From Perca fluviatilis (lineage: Eukaryota; Chordata; Actinopteri; Perciformes; Percidae), in the NCBI RefSeq assembly GCF_010015445.1, contig NC_053133.1, forward strand, positions 28,460,161 to 28,524,160: 64,000 bases of DNA, in the 5' to 3' direction. Below, in pieces: positions 34,085-45,950 of the stretch. Each line of letters begins with the position of its first letter. The first letter of the stretch is position 1. Position numbers and translations under genes: made by a program. The notes under the pieces are model-generated. The model was not told the DNA's origin. It saw nothing but the letters and a program-made list of their open reading frames with translations, and ran no database searches.

Positions 34085-34939
34085 TTAGGGTGTAGGATAG
34101 TTCTGGGTCAGGACAGTGTTTATGAACATGAGAGTCACTTCACCATTCATGTCCTCCGCCTGCTTGCCGTGTCTGTGCAGACCCTCAAGAGCGAGATCCG
34201 CTGCTTTGTTCAGTCTTATCCAGTAGTCAACTGGGTTCTCTCTGTGTCTGGGCAGAGTAGCATAGAAGTCAGCGAGGGGGAGGCATGAGGGAGCATCACT
34301 GAAATATTGAAGAAGAACATCATACATGAGTTGTGGTTTCTGTCTGACATCAATAGCAGGATCACTGCGCAGAGCAATCTTCACAACATCTCTGGCCTTG
34401 CCCATTAGATGGCTCATAATCTCTTCCGCTTGGTCATATACTGAAATCCCCTGTTTCCTTATATGAGTTCTGGTCAAGTCAATCCAGTCCTGAACTGAGT
34501 ATTTGTCAGTGCTGTCACCTCTAAACGTCTGGAGTCCTTTATCAGACTTCACATGGACTGTCACATGTGGAATGTCATGTCTGTTATCGTCACAGTGAGC
34601 ATACTGGGTGTCAGTGGTGGTCCTGTGGTCACCAGTCATGTTCACAACACCAGCTGACATCAACTTTGCCACAATGGATTCACCAATTTGGGCACCTAAC
34701 TGCCCTACCATGTCTGTGAGGTGGTTGATGGCATGTGTGTCACTGCCAGGAGTGGAAGTGTGGGGACCCTCCCTCATAAACCCACTAACAGGAGTACAGC
34801 CTGGGCTCTGACCTAACCCCGTATCTGTATAACCATCATCCATGGACCTGGATTGACCCACATCCCTACTGCCAGCAACGGCACTGAGCCATGCACCCCT
34901 ACCTCTTGGTAACTTGGGAGTAGTTAACTCATCCATCAC
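34085..34939 (-). CDS. gag: gypsy gag N-terminal part (truncated by frameshift)
   Basis: 284 residues starting MMDELTTPKLPRGRGAWLSA and carrying a capsid-like segment (FRGDSTDKYSVQDWIDLTRT, then ARDVVKIALRSDP, then PVDYWIRLNKAADLALEGL) typical of fish gypsy Gag. It stops at TAA near 34085 after a probable one-base shift, since the next frame continues with sequence of the same character. Position after the primer-binding site and before protease confirms gag. Confidence 0.8.
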   Translation of the reverse strand: MMDELTTPKLPRGRGAWLSAVAGSRDVGQSRSMDDGYTDTGLGQSPGCTPVSGFMREGPHTSTPGSDTHAINHLTDMVGQLGAQIGESIVAKLMSAGVVNMTGDHRTTTDTQYAHCDDNRHDIPHVTVHVKSDKGLQTFRGDSTDKYSVQDWIDLTRTHIRKQGISVYDQAEEIMSHLMGKARDVVKIALRSDPAIDVRQKPQLMYDVLLQYFSDAPSCLPLADFYATLPRHRENPVDYWIRLNKAADLALEGLHRHGKQAEDMNGEVTLMFINTVLTQNYPTP

Positions 34940-35217
34940 TATATCAGTGGCTGATCAAAACCAATAAACGTACTTGCGTTGTGTATATTTATACAAAACC
35001 AAAGCTGAGCAGATAACAATTCAACACATGTATGAAAAACAAAAAAACAAATAGCATATATCCGTGTATTATCTCCTGAAGACAAGCTATCCAGAGAAGT
35101 AAACCCAATCCACAGTCTCTTATTAACCTGACCAGACAGTTATCCCAAAGTGTAGATCAGAACAACAGCACAGCATCCACGGCGATGAGCATCAAGCTGA
35201 TCCGGAGATCCAAAAAG

Positions 35218-35229
35218 GTCACGGCACCA
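35218..35229 (-). other. gypsy primer-binding site, tRNA-His type
   Basis: On the minus strand, one base after the 5' LTR, TGGTGCCGTGAC is complementary to the 3' end of vertebrate tRNA-His (GTCACGGCACCA), 12 of 12 bases; it sets the start of minus-strand DNA synthesis. Confidence 0.8.
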
Positions 35230-35230
35230 G

Positions 35231-36216
35231 TGTAACCGATATGATCAGGGCGTGAAGAGAAGAACAACCACAGCTGATGATTTTCCAAGATTTATTCTGC
35301 AGAAGACAATAAAACACTGATTGGCTTCTGGTCTATTGTTTCCTCTGTATCTGCACCTCTGCTCCTCAGCAATACAGGACGGTATTGTCAGGAGAAGAAC
35401 GCATACACAAAAACCCATGGTATAATATATATATACATATATTACACTCAACTCCCAACATGTACACCACCAGCCAACAGGGGCAACTAAGACACACTTA
35501 GAAACCTTACTTTGATTGTAACAGGTAATGTGACAAACATGAGAACCAACATTTTATACTTTAACAGTTTCAGTGGGAAAAGTTGAACAGTACGTGGGTT
35601 TGGAGACTGCACAGATAAAAAAAAAAGTGTAACAAAGAAATACACATACCTGCAGAAGACAATAAAACACTGATTGGCTTCTGGTCTATTGTTTCCTCTG
35701 TATCTGCACCTCTGCTCCTAAACATTAAATAACAGAATTTACACACTCAAACTGGATCGCTGAGCCTCCGTTACTTATACTGCACAGAAACAGCGCAAAA
35801 ATGGCGCGAAAAGAAAAAGTTAAACAATGCATCATTAAAACCCATATCTAACCGCACACGGCACTAAACAACTTAATTAATATTGTATTAGCTTAGAAGC
35901 ACTAAATAGTAAAGGGGCACAACACAATTCTAAAGAAAACAAAATAGCGCAGCAGCACCACAACCTACCTCCAGCAATACAGGACGGTATTGTGAGGAGA
36001 AGACGGAAGCTACGGCAACTTCGGAGGTACAAAAGAGGCGCAATGAGGAACAACATCTCGGCCGGAAACAATAGTATCTGATAAATAAATTAAACTCAAT
36101 AAGATAAAATTCACAAATTCCCAACTAATCATTAAATAATAATTTAAATGATTACAATTAAATAAAACATAAATTGGAAATTAGAATTAATAAAGTGCAT
36201 TTTTAACTCCGTTACA
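35231..36216 (-). repeat. gypsy 5' LTR (minus-strand sense)
   Basis: 986 bases, partner of 27412-28393, differing mainly by small indels. It includes the same internal 70-base duplication, so that duplication predates this insertion. Confidence 0.95.
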
Positions 36217-36247
36217 CACACACACACACACACACACACAACACACA
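36217..36247. repeat. (CA)n, right part of the split microsatellite
   Basis: CA run continuing the repeat at 27246-27411 on the far side of the retrotransposon. Confidence 0.9.
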
Positions 36248-36299
36248 GCTCTCTTAAAAAGTAGCCGCAGCGCCCTTTTTCACACAAATGCCTTATCGC

Positions 36300-36415
36300 G
36301 CTGATGTGACCGAGCCCGAACCCGACCATAATTTCTAAAATATCTGTCCGAACCCGGCCCGGCCCGTCGGATTCCGTTGGGACCCGACGGTCTCGGGTCG
36401 GGTATCCATGCTTAC
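36300..36415. mobile_element. GACCCGACC-type dispersed repeat fragment
   Basis: GC-rich CCCGAACCCGACC and GGCCCGGCCCGTCGG repeats, a sequence type common in fish hAT elements. Borders are not clear. Confidence 0.4.
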
Positions 36416-36659
36416 GTGACACATCACTGCAACAGTAACAGAGGCATTTAGGTCACTACATTTTATTCTGAAAGGTTCCAGAGGAAACAGTAAAGTCCTG
36501 TTGTATCTGACTTTACTCTGGTGGAGACGACTGTTTGTTTTCAAACTCAGCCTCCTAGATCTCTATTACACAGCTGTTAAGTCTTCTGACTGCAGCCTCA
36601 CGGTGGTGACAGACAGACGTATAAACACCTGGCAAAGGATTTAAAACCTCCTCTGTAGT

Positions 36660-37050
36660 AGTTCATGTTACATTTAGATTTATCTTCAACACAAGACTTG
36701 TCCAAACTTTCTCAGGAAATAAGAAGTGAAGTAGAAACATTATATTTAACTTTACAGAGCCAGAAACAGACCCTGAAGAGACCAAAGACAGACTTGTTGT
36801 TAAAGTATCAAACAGCAACTTACAGTTTCTTCAAACAGTCCAAAATGGCGACGTAGAACAACTCAGATGAGGTGTTTTTTCACAGATTCACCTATCAGGA
36901 AACAGACCTTCAACAATAAGAGCTTGGTTTCTTCTCTCTGTGTAACTGTGGTTGTTGTCAGGATTTGTTCTTCCTTTGTCCCGTGAATGCAACACAAGGT
37001 ACTTTCCACACATCTATGGCGGTTAGCTTTTAACTGATTGGCCACGGAAG
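36660..37050 (-). other. NLR-associated 5' flank, duplicated copy 1
   Basis: Strongly similar to 41560-41905. On the minus strand both copies contain GAAGAAACT|GTAAGT, a likely donor of a noncoding first exon, just after a stretch around GTTCTACGTCG. The copies may be promoters or 5' untranslated exons of NLR-type genes, but no coding exon follows directly. Confidence 0.45.
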
Positions 37051-37051
37051 G

Positions 37052-37063
37052 CACACACACACA

Positions 37064-37106
<43 letters not shown>
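37052..37106. repeat. (CA)n microsatellite
   Basis: CA run with one CAAA interruption. Confidence 0.9.
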
Positions 37107-37108
<2 letters not shown>

Positions 37109-37494
37109 ACTGCGGTGTCTTGTGTAGACTGTTATATATGTATGTATATATGTATATGCACATTTTATGTACCTGTGTTATTGTTGAATACATATTTCTA
37201 AATAATTTTTCTGACCTTTTTGAATCTTGCCCCCGGACAAATAACTCAAAATACAAAAAGACAAACTATCAAAACCGCTTTAAAATTAATTAAAACTAAA
37301 CTGAATTTGAAAACAAAATAAAAATAAAAATGAATGATAAATGCAAAACTATAATAACCTTGGCGTGGACATACATGCGGACACAGACAGACATACACAA
37401 CACACACACACACACACATAAATAAAACCATCCAGAACTCCGTCAGTTATCTTTAAATCTGTGTTTTCGGGTCTACAGCAGGTTTAAAGTAATT
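37107..37494. other. no gene recognised
   Basis: AT-rich, with a small CA run at 37397-37418. No exon. Confidence 0.4.
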
Positions 37495-37745
37495 AAAAGA
37501 AGGAACACTGACTGTAAGCTCACATCACACGAATCAAGACAAAGAAGTTTCAACAAGAGTCACATGCAGGACCGCAAGCACGCACACACAAGCGCGCGAC
37601 TTCCTCTTCCTTTCAACACATTTCTTTATTAAATGACTCGTTGAAATATCAAGACTTGACCAAAACTGTCTCAAAGCCCAGAGAACAGTAAACGTGTTGT
37701 TACAGTTCTGTTTGAATTCAGTCTGGAATGAAAATCTTCCTTTTA
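37495..37745 (-). other. third copy of the region upstream of NLR exon 1
   Basis: Matches 19070-19310 and 22190-22430 (GGAACACTGACTG..., GAATCAAGACAAA, TCAACAAGAGTCACATGCA, CTGTTTGAATTCAGTCT), i.e. the sequence 5' of the MSDLEEE exons. Here the exon itself is absent, so it is a truncated third unit. Confidence 0.7.
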
Positions 37746-38355
37746 TATAGTCACACACACACACACACACTTATATAATAGGATATTATAAAATGTATGA
37801 TTACCACTCACCCTGCCTCAGCCTTCAGTTTCCACCTCCTACTCTGTTCTCTTCACACTAAATGGAGTCTACACTGACTCTACTCTTCCTGTTGTCATGG
37901 ACCTGATCTGCTCCTCCCCTCTTCACTTACAGGAAATCACATGAGTTCATGTATGTGTGTTTGTTATGTGTATGTGTTGTGTGTGTATTTACTCTACCCC
38001 GCTCTGCTCTTTTTCTTTTTCTTTCGTTCGCGCTGCTCCGCTCTGCGCTCAACTCAATTTTTTTTTTTATCTCCGCGACTAGGTGGCCTAATAGTTGCGC
38101 GACACAACGAATCGATAATTAAATTCGTTGCCAACTTTTTCAGCAATCGAATTTTATCGATTTTATCGATTCGTTGTTGCAGCCCCTAGCTAAAAGTAAC
38201 GTATTCTGGGTAATCCACAGCAGAACTCCTGATAACTGCTGTGGTAACTCGCACGTTAAACGCTGCAGAGACAATATTTGCCAAAATGCTTTAAAGCCCA
38301 CCACTATGCCGTTATATATGTGTCTCATTCCAGAGCGAGTAATTGTATGTTTTGA
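37746..38355. other. no gene; hAT-end-like ATCGATT sequence
   Basis: Short CA run at 37748-37771. At 38090-38190 an ATCGATAATTAAATTCG...ATCGATTCGTTGTTGCAGCC stretch resembles ends of fish hAT elements. No exon was supported. Confidence 0.4.
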
Positions 38356-40246
38356 GCACAGAGAACTATATTTTGCAAGCACATTACATTGCATTTTGAA
38401 CAGAAATTAACACTCGCAAACAATAATTTTGTTTGAGTAAACAAAAACCTATTTCGGTGCACAATAAATGTATTTGCATGTCTTTCTCTGGAAGGCGGCG
38501 CTGGCTCGGTCCTGTCTCCCTCGGTCTCAACCTCTTCTCTCTGCACGCCTCAACTCTAGACACGCTCGCTCAGATTGTCACAGCGTTACAAGTGTGCCAC
38601 AAAACCAACCAATCGCAGAATCAAAGGTCAATTCTGATTGGCTGTTCACCTCCAATTAGATCGCAAGTAGCAAGAAAGACATCTACAGGGAAACAGTCTT
38701 TGACACAACACCTGCAGTGATTCCCCTGCTGTAGCCAGTGGGTACTTGGAAAGATTGTGAACCAGCTTAACTAATCATAATAATAATTGAATTATGATTG
38801 ATTTAAAACAATATATCAGCTAAAACAGCTCAACACATATGTTTAAACAATATAGCGAAGTAATCAATGGTAGAAATAAATAGCTAAAAATGGCCTACGG
38901 ACTTAGCTAACAGTTTAAATGATTACCTAAAAATAATGGATGGATTTTGAAACATTAACCACACTTCAAGTAAAAGGCCAAGCTAGTAGAATTTCTGACC
39001 AAACCAACCTAAATGTTTACAGTTGCATGAAAATGTAAGAATATTTACTTTAATATGACAAATAGTGTGAACACATTGGGAATTGACGGGGTGGGTATGT
39101 GAGTTAATATGACAGGGATGTGGGGGAACCTCAGACCAGAAGGGTTGGAGAGAACTGATCTACAGTATTTTATATTATTGACCAACCGGTATATTACAGA
39201 CATGCCTTAATAGTTGTGTTAATCACAATACCGTTGTTTGAATTACATATCTCCGTGTGTGATTAACGTCATCCTTCAAAAGCAATCTAACATTAGCCCA
39301 GCATGGATACAGTCTATGCATCCAACATATTCATCCGAACACACCTTAAATGTCACAATACAACACTTTTAAGAAGTTTGTAATACTGGTTACATAGTTA
39401 TCGTGTTTTATTAACCTTAATTCTGTTTGCCAAGGCTATACTTTATTGGCTTGCAAAGTAGCTATCCGTTGCTAATGCTAACATTAGCTAGCTAATTTAT
39501 GTCAAAAAGCAGTAGCTAACAAACGTTACTGCCATGATATGGTTTCATTGTAAGACAGTGTAAACACATGACAACACTTGACGAGTCTTACAACACTTCT
39601 CTGGTCTCTAGTGAAATCATATCTTGGCAGTATTTAGCTAACGTTTCTGCTTTTTGAGATAAATTAGCTCCTTAAGATAAAGATAGCTCCTTCGCAAGCT
39701 AATATAGCAACAAAATTCAGGTTAATAAAACACGGTAATGTAACCAAAGTATTAAAAACTACTTACATGTGACTATAGCGTGACAGGCCTACTGCGCATT
39801 GCGATACCTAACTTAGCTAGTTACAGTGCTGCGAGGCCTGTTCAGATGACGATGTCGGCTGCTGTGTGTGAGCTAGATTGCTTTTGAAGGAGGAGTGAAA
39901 ACTAACGTTAGTCACACAAGGAATTTTGAGTCAAACAAAATACTAATTTGAGACGAACAGCCAATCAGAATTGTCCGTTTCATTCTGTGATTGGTTGGTT
40001 TTGTGGCACACTTAACGCTGTGACAATCTGAAGGCGTGTCTAGAGTTGAGCGTCAGAGAGAAGAGGTTGAGAGCGAGGGAGACAGGACCGAGGCGCGGCA
40101 GCTTTTACCTGCAGAGAAAGACATGCAAATACATTTATTGTGCACGAAATAGATTTTTGTTTACTCAAACTAAATTATTTATTGCGAGTGTTAATTTCTG
40201 TTCAAAATGCAATGTAATGTGCTTGCAAAATATGGTTCTCTGTGCA
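38356..40246. mobile_element. long inverted repeat element (292-base arms)
   Basis: Arm 38356-38647 and arm 39955-40246 are inverted copies of one another, marked by CAGAGAACTATATTTTGCAA versus TTGCAAAATATGGTTCTCTG and AACCAACCAATCG versus its complement. They are separated by 1.3 kb of AT-rich DNA with no long open frame. A foldback-type non-autonomous transposon is likely. Target duplications were not found, so outer limits are uncertain. Confidence 0.7.
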
Positions 40247-40490
40247 CACACTGACATGTTCTACGTGGTTGGACAATATAAAATATTAAATAAGGACCAT
40301 GTCTACAGACCGAACAGGACATGTACTACTGGTTTGACTGGCCAATGAAATATGATCATTACAGCATTTCAAACTCTAAATCAACACAACTAAACCACAC
40401 AGCCAACGGACGGGACGCAGCGCTCCACAAAATAAACTAAATATTGTGCATACTTATAGCGAACCGCGGGATATATTGCGATAACGATAT

Positions 40491-41235
40491 TAGGCTCGTT
40501 GAAGATGAGCCAGGTCTGGCGCAGAATCGATCACCGGCGATCGGCCAATGCATGCTGGGTAGATTTGTGTCCGACTTGATCCCGACTTGCTGTGACCTCA
40601 TGCACACGTGGGAACGATAATCTCACGACGATCAAGCCCGCCGTAGTTCTGAGACACAGGTAGCACAGTTGCTTTTCACCAACTGCAAGAGCCAGGCGGA
40701 CCCAGTGCATGCTGGGGAAAAACGCCGGCCTCTCAGCTGATCGAACAGCTGATTGGTTCAGAATCGACCCAACATGATGACGTTTTATATAAACATTTTA
40801 TTGATTTTGAATCGGAGGGATTTTAACTGCTATTTGTCTGATTTAAAGGCTTATTCTGAACAGAACACATCTAGTGTGGCTGATAGTGATGTTTAGAAGT
40901 CAGAGAGACTAAATCTGTTCAGATTACAGATCATCTACAGTCTGTTGGTAATTAAAATCAGCAACAGATCGCATGTAGAGAATCTTGACAGCTAATCTGT
41001 CATAATAAAAACAACTAGAGACTATGTACGTAAGGTGATATATGGGTCTGATAACATTTTATTAAATCGGAATCGGACCACCAGTGTTTCTGTCACTTCC
41101 TGTTCAGCCTGAAGGCTGCTGGAGTCAGCTGGAAAACTGTCCGACTTGAGAGCGGACTTTTGTCACCGCCCCCGCTGCTGCCGCCTGCTCTCGTCTACTT
41201 TACGGGCGAGGCGCAGTTCATCTCCAACGAGCCTA
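40491..41235. mobile_element. non-autonomous element with TAGGCTCGTTG ends
   Basis: Starts TAGGCTCGTTGAAGATGA and ends TCATCTCCAACGAGCCTA, inverted ends of about 18 bases with one mismatch. 745 bases, with internal CATGCTGGG motifs and no open frame of note. No clear target duplication. Confidence 0.65.
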
Positions 41236-41559
41236 GTGAATTTATATATCTTGCACAACTAACAGTTAAACAAGTTTAATAAAAAGCAGAACTCCTGAGA
41301 AGTGGCTGTGGGCTGTTTGTGTCTCTGTCCGTGATGTCGACGTGCTTTCCCTGATTCAGTCTGGTTTCCCCGGATGTAGATGCAGCCTAACATACACAAC
41401 ACAGAGAGACTGATCCATAGAGGACCGTCACACCAGCTCACAGTTACATATTGGTTGATTTAGTTAGAGAATAAAGAGCTGAGTCATGTTGTCTCCACAT
41501 CAGTCCTGTCAGTGAATAGACCGACCGACACTAACTGCTGCAGACAGCTTTCTGATCTT
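41236..41559. other. no gene recognised
   Basis: Ordinary AT-rich sequence without supported exons. Confidence 0.4.
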
Positions 41560-41905
41560 CAACACAAGAGTCCTTAACACTTCCTCAGGAAATAATAAAC
41601 ATTATATGCATGACAGAGCCAGAAACTAACCCTGAAGAGACCAAAGACTAACTTGTTGTTGAAGTATCAAACAGCTACTTACAGTTTCTTCAAAATGTCG
41701 ACGTAGAACAACTCAGGTGAGTTGTTTTTTTCTGATGCGTCACAGCTCCACCTGACAGGAAGCAGACTTTCACAATAAGAGCTTGGTTTCTTCTCTCTGT
41801 GTATCAGTGTTTGTTCTTCCTTTGTCCCGTGAATGCAACACACATGGTACTTTCCACCTGTCTATGGCGGTTAACTTTTAACTGATTGGCCACGGGAAGT
41901 AAAAA
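41560..41905 (-). other. NLR-associated 5' flank, duplicated copy 2
   Basis: Counterpart of 36660-37050, with the same minus-strand GAAGAAACT|GTAAGT donor. Confidence 0.45.
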
Positions 41906-41936
41906 CGTTATTTTCTGCAACTAAATTATGGTTAAA

Positions 41937-41969
41937 GACACACACACACAGAGACACACACACACACAG

Positions 41970-42047
<78 letters not shown>

Positions 42048-42218
42048 AGACACACACACACACACAGACACACACACACACACACTCACACACAGACACA
42101 GACACACACACACACACACAGACACACAGACACACACACTCACACAGACACAGACAAACACACACAGACACACACACACACACACACACACAGACACAGA
42201 CACACACACACACACACA

Positions 42219-42257
<39 letters not shown>

Positions 42258-42335
42258 TCACACACACACACACACACACTCACACACACTGACACACACA
42301 GACACACACACACTCACATAGACACACACACACAT
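41937..42335. repeat. (CA)n/CAGA microsatellite
   Basis: About 400 bases of CA with regular CAGACA and ACTCAC interruptions. Confidence 0.95.
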
Positions 42336-42783
42336 GCGTGCAAAAAGACAAAAAATGTAACTTTTTTTTACTGCCTTTAGAAATGAGTTCAAACACTTTC
42401 ATTAAGTTTAAGAAAAAGGGAATTTATAAGATGACAGATAAAGTTTTAAAAAGTTTAAATTAAAGTATATTTGAAACGTTACAGACGAGTTAAATTACCT
42501 TCAGCTGGAGCTCCACACGGAGAGAAGAAGCTGAGACACACACTCTGGAAAGTGAAAGTAAACTTTAAACAGGAAACAAGAGGAACCACCCAGAGAGGAG
42601 ACACATTACCACATCTAGGAAATAATAAAGGGAACTTCTGACAGTTAACATGTAATAACACATGGAATAGAGTTGTTTTTAAATCTAAAGTATGTTTGGA
42701 TTATAACAGAGGATGGCGTGTTGAGACAACACACAGAATTTAAGTGTTTATTGATTAAGTATTACAAAATGAATACATAAAAT
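42336..42783. other. no gene recognised
   Basis: A minus-strand CTGAAG|GTAATT near 42500 could be a weak donor, but nothing supports an exon. Confidence 0.35.
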
Positions 42784-43119
42784 CAGCGGTGTAGTCTACG
42801 TGATCTGCAGGTATATCCAGTATACCCACTTAGAAAGCTGCAGGATTTCCATAAACCCACTTAAAAATACCAAATGACACACAACAACATTCTTTCCATT
42901 ATAATTTTGATATATTTTGAATTGTCATCTGTGTTTTCCTTCGGCTGAATACAGGTATTTCCACTGTAAATTGGTGCATTAAAGTGTATCAAAATGCAGG
43001 AAATTAAATCTCTGACGCTCAAACTTTCCTTGGGGGAGCGGACCCAGACGCCCCACTTTGATATGTCCATTCTGATCCATACATTTATGTAGAATAAAAT
43101 ACATTAGACTACACCACTG
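42784..43119. mobile_element. hAT-type MITE (CAGCGGTGTAGTCTA ends)
   Basis: 336 bases; left end CAGCGGTGTAGTCTA, right end TAGACTACACCACTG. Flanks CATAAAAT and CATGACAT match at six of eight positions, an aged 8-base target duplication. No coding capacity. Confidence 0.8.
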
Positions 43120-43319
43120 CATGACATGTAATAAAATGTAATTTAAAAAGTGAGGTGAGTGTGTAAGATAAAAACATAGAAATGAAACTAATAAAAAACT
43201 TGACTATATTTAGGCGCTGACCCTGAGCTGCGGGGGTGCAGGGGAATGGCGGTTCGATGCCGACGCTGGGAAGTTCAGTCAGCGCAGCGTCTCAGGTATA
43301 GACAGTTAAAGGAATTAAC

Positions 43320-43975
43320 CCCCAGACCCTGTGTCTCTGGTCTGAGACCAGGGAAGGATATCAGAAGTCTCTTTCCCGGTGCTGGCTGAGCGTTACTGAG
43401 CAGCCTCCAACTGAGCTTGAAGACGTAGATGTGACGTGAGCAACCTGTCTGAAAGTGTGAAGTCTTCTGGTAGCTGTGCCGAGAGAAATCTCAATCATTC
43501 CCAATCTTACAGAGACGGAGAGCGTAGGTATATGTAAGGAGATAACATAGGCACAGGCTAATTACTGATCACTAACATGCTAGTTAACATTAGGAATTAC
43601 TGATCATTAACATGCTAGTTAACATTAGGAATTATTGATCACTAACATGCTAGTTAACATTAGTAATTACTGATCACTAACATGCTAGTTAACATTAGTA
43701 ATTACTGATCACTAACATGCTAGTTAACATTAGTAATTAAACCTAAACAGCTAATGGAAGTCCAAACTGCCTGTGAGCTTCTCCTGTACTATACGGTAGT
43801 TCCTCTACTGTGTGACAGTAAGTCTCGATTGTTATAAAAGCGTCTGCTACGGAGCCATAACGTGAGCTACAAGGTAATGGAGCCTTTTATACATTGTCGT
43901 GTTTCTTTAGAAATAAACAACGGACAAATAGAGTCTTTAAACTCTTCAGATGTAAAGTTATTCACTGTCAAAGTG
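43320..43975. mobile_element. dispersed element, copy 2 with internal tandem expansion
   Basis: Matches 2335-2886, but the segment around ACTGATCACTAACATGCTAG and TTAACATTAG, single in copy 1, is repeated about five times at 43560-43740. Confidence 0.65.
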
Positions 43976-44089
43976 ACGTCAGAATGAATACCATAGGAGG
44001 TATGCTCACACAGTGCCCTGAATACAGAAAGGCAACAGTTCAAATATACGTGATTTCTAACATGTAAACAACACATAGAGTGTGTGTGA

Positions 44090-45275
44090 TTTTGAGCCAT
44101 GTGTCCTTCCTCAAGAAAAGGATGTTTACATTGTAGATAGGCTACGTATGCCACTCATTGGTGGACTAGCCACCATGACACTCCAGCTGGTCGCCAGACT
44201 GAATGACCTCCGCCTGGATACCAAAGAGACCGTAAAAAGAGAATTCCCAGTGCTTTTCTCAGGACTAGGGGAAATGGAGGGGGAGTACACCATTGTCCTG
44301 AAGCCAGGGGCAAAGCCTTTTCCTCTCTCTACACCCCGATGTATATCTCTCCCACTCATGCCACGAGTAAAAGAAGAGTTGAGTCGTATGGAGCAGCAGG
44401 AGGTCGTTTCAAAGGTGGAGGAGCCCACAGCATGGTGTGCACCCATGGTGGTGGTGCCCCAGCTCAACGGTAAAGTCAGAATCTGCACAGACCTCATAGA
44501 GCTGAACTAGTCAGTGATGAGGGAGAAGCATCCTCTGCCTTCAGTCCAACACACATCAGGACAGCTCAATGGAGCCAAAGTTTTTTCTAAACTTGACGCC
44601 AACGCTGGATTCTGGCAGATCCCGTTATCCAAAGAGTCCTCTCTCCTCACCACCTTTATAACCCCATTTGGGCAGTACTGCTATAACCGTCTTTGTTTTG
44701 GCATTACCTGGTCATGGTAGACCAAACTCACTCTCACAACATCTGAAGCTCCTCTTGCGAATGGACACAGTCCAGCCGACCTTCTCATGGGCAGAAAATT
44801 AGAACACCAGTTCCTGTAATTCCATCTCAGCTCAGTCCCAGATGGACAGACATGAAAAATCTAAAAAGAACTGAACAAAGATACAGACAAAAGCAGAAAC
44901 AAAACTACGACCATTGACACAGAGCATGCAACATGCCACTCCTGCAACAAGGTGCCCATGTTTGGGTCAAGGATATGACTTGAGAGCGGCACAGTGGTGT
45001 CTAATGCAGGTACACCAAGGTCCTACATCATCGACACACCAAGGGAGACCCTGAGAAGAAACCGGTACCACCTCTCATCCACCCCTAATGCACCAGCAAC
45101 AACCACCGACTTACCTGAGGTAACACCTGATGATGCTGATCCTATGGCAGAGAGTACACCTGTCAAACCGGAAATCCTGTGTGACCCCGTTCAGCAGGCT
45201 TCACTGCAAGAAAGCCGTGTCCCTACCAGAGTGAGAGTACCTCCAGCATATTTGAAAGACTTTGTTCGCTCATAG
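44090..45275 (+). pseudogene. degenerate Ty3/gypsy pol remnant
   Basis: Frame 44082-44510 encodes the RT N-terminal part (VKREFPVLFSGLGEMEGEYT, then EELSRMEQQEVV, then VRICTDLIELN*), continuing past a stop at 44514-44720 (AKVFSKLDANAGFWQIPLSK, then FGQYCYNRLCFGI). Then RT core, RNase H and most of integrase are missing. 44994-45275 restores a pol C-terminal tail (PRSYIIDTPRETLRRNRYHL). It is an internally deleted, stop-containing copy of a lineage different from the element at 27-36 kb. No LTRs were seen. Confidence 0.8.
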
Positions 45276-45738
45276 ATATTGACATTGTAAATAAAAAAAT
45301 AAAAAATGAAGGAAAGGCAATATGTGAATTGAAAAGTGTTGAATGTTGTTGAAAGACGTCAACTTTGAAAATATTCCATTGCTCAAATGGTCTTAACAAA
45401 ATGAGTTCAGGATTGTTGGCAGTGATAGTTGATCACTGTGATAGTTTTAAATTTTTTTCAGTGAGGCTGTTACTGACAGTATGTTAAGACTGTTAAAGGA
45501 CTACTTTAAGAAATAAGAGATTAATAGGAAGCCACATGTCTTAGTTTAAAACCTGGTTAGGATTGTTAGGTAAACTCCCAAAGGAAGTGAACAACCTTTT
45601 GTTACAGGTTACAAAACATTAGTATGGGTTTTATTGTTTTTCATACATCCCCATTGACAGCATCTTTTAGTCAGAAAGTGTGTCTGCCAGTTAATTGTTA
45701 ATATATTGTAAGGCCGACTGAACAAAGCTCGGTGCACG
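45276..45738. other. no gene recognised
   Basis: AT-rich sequence between the pol remnant and the GA microsatellite. Confidence 0.4.
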
Positions 45739-45771
<33 letters not shown>

Positions 45772-45792
45772 GGAGAGAGGGAGAGAGAGAGG

Positions 45793-45870
<78 letters not shown>

Positions 45871-45877
45871 GAGAGAG

Positions 45878-45950
<73 letters not shown>
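45739..45950. repeat. (GA)n microsatellite
   Basis: GA run of about 210 bases with GGGA interruptions. Ser/Leu and Arg/Glu open frames here are artefacts. Confidence 0.95.
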
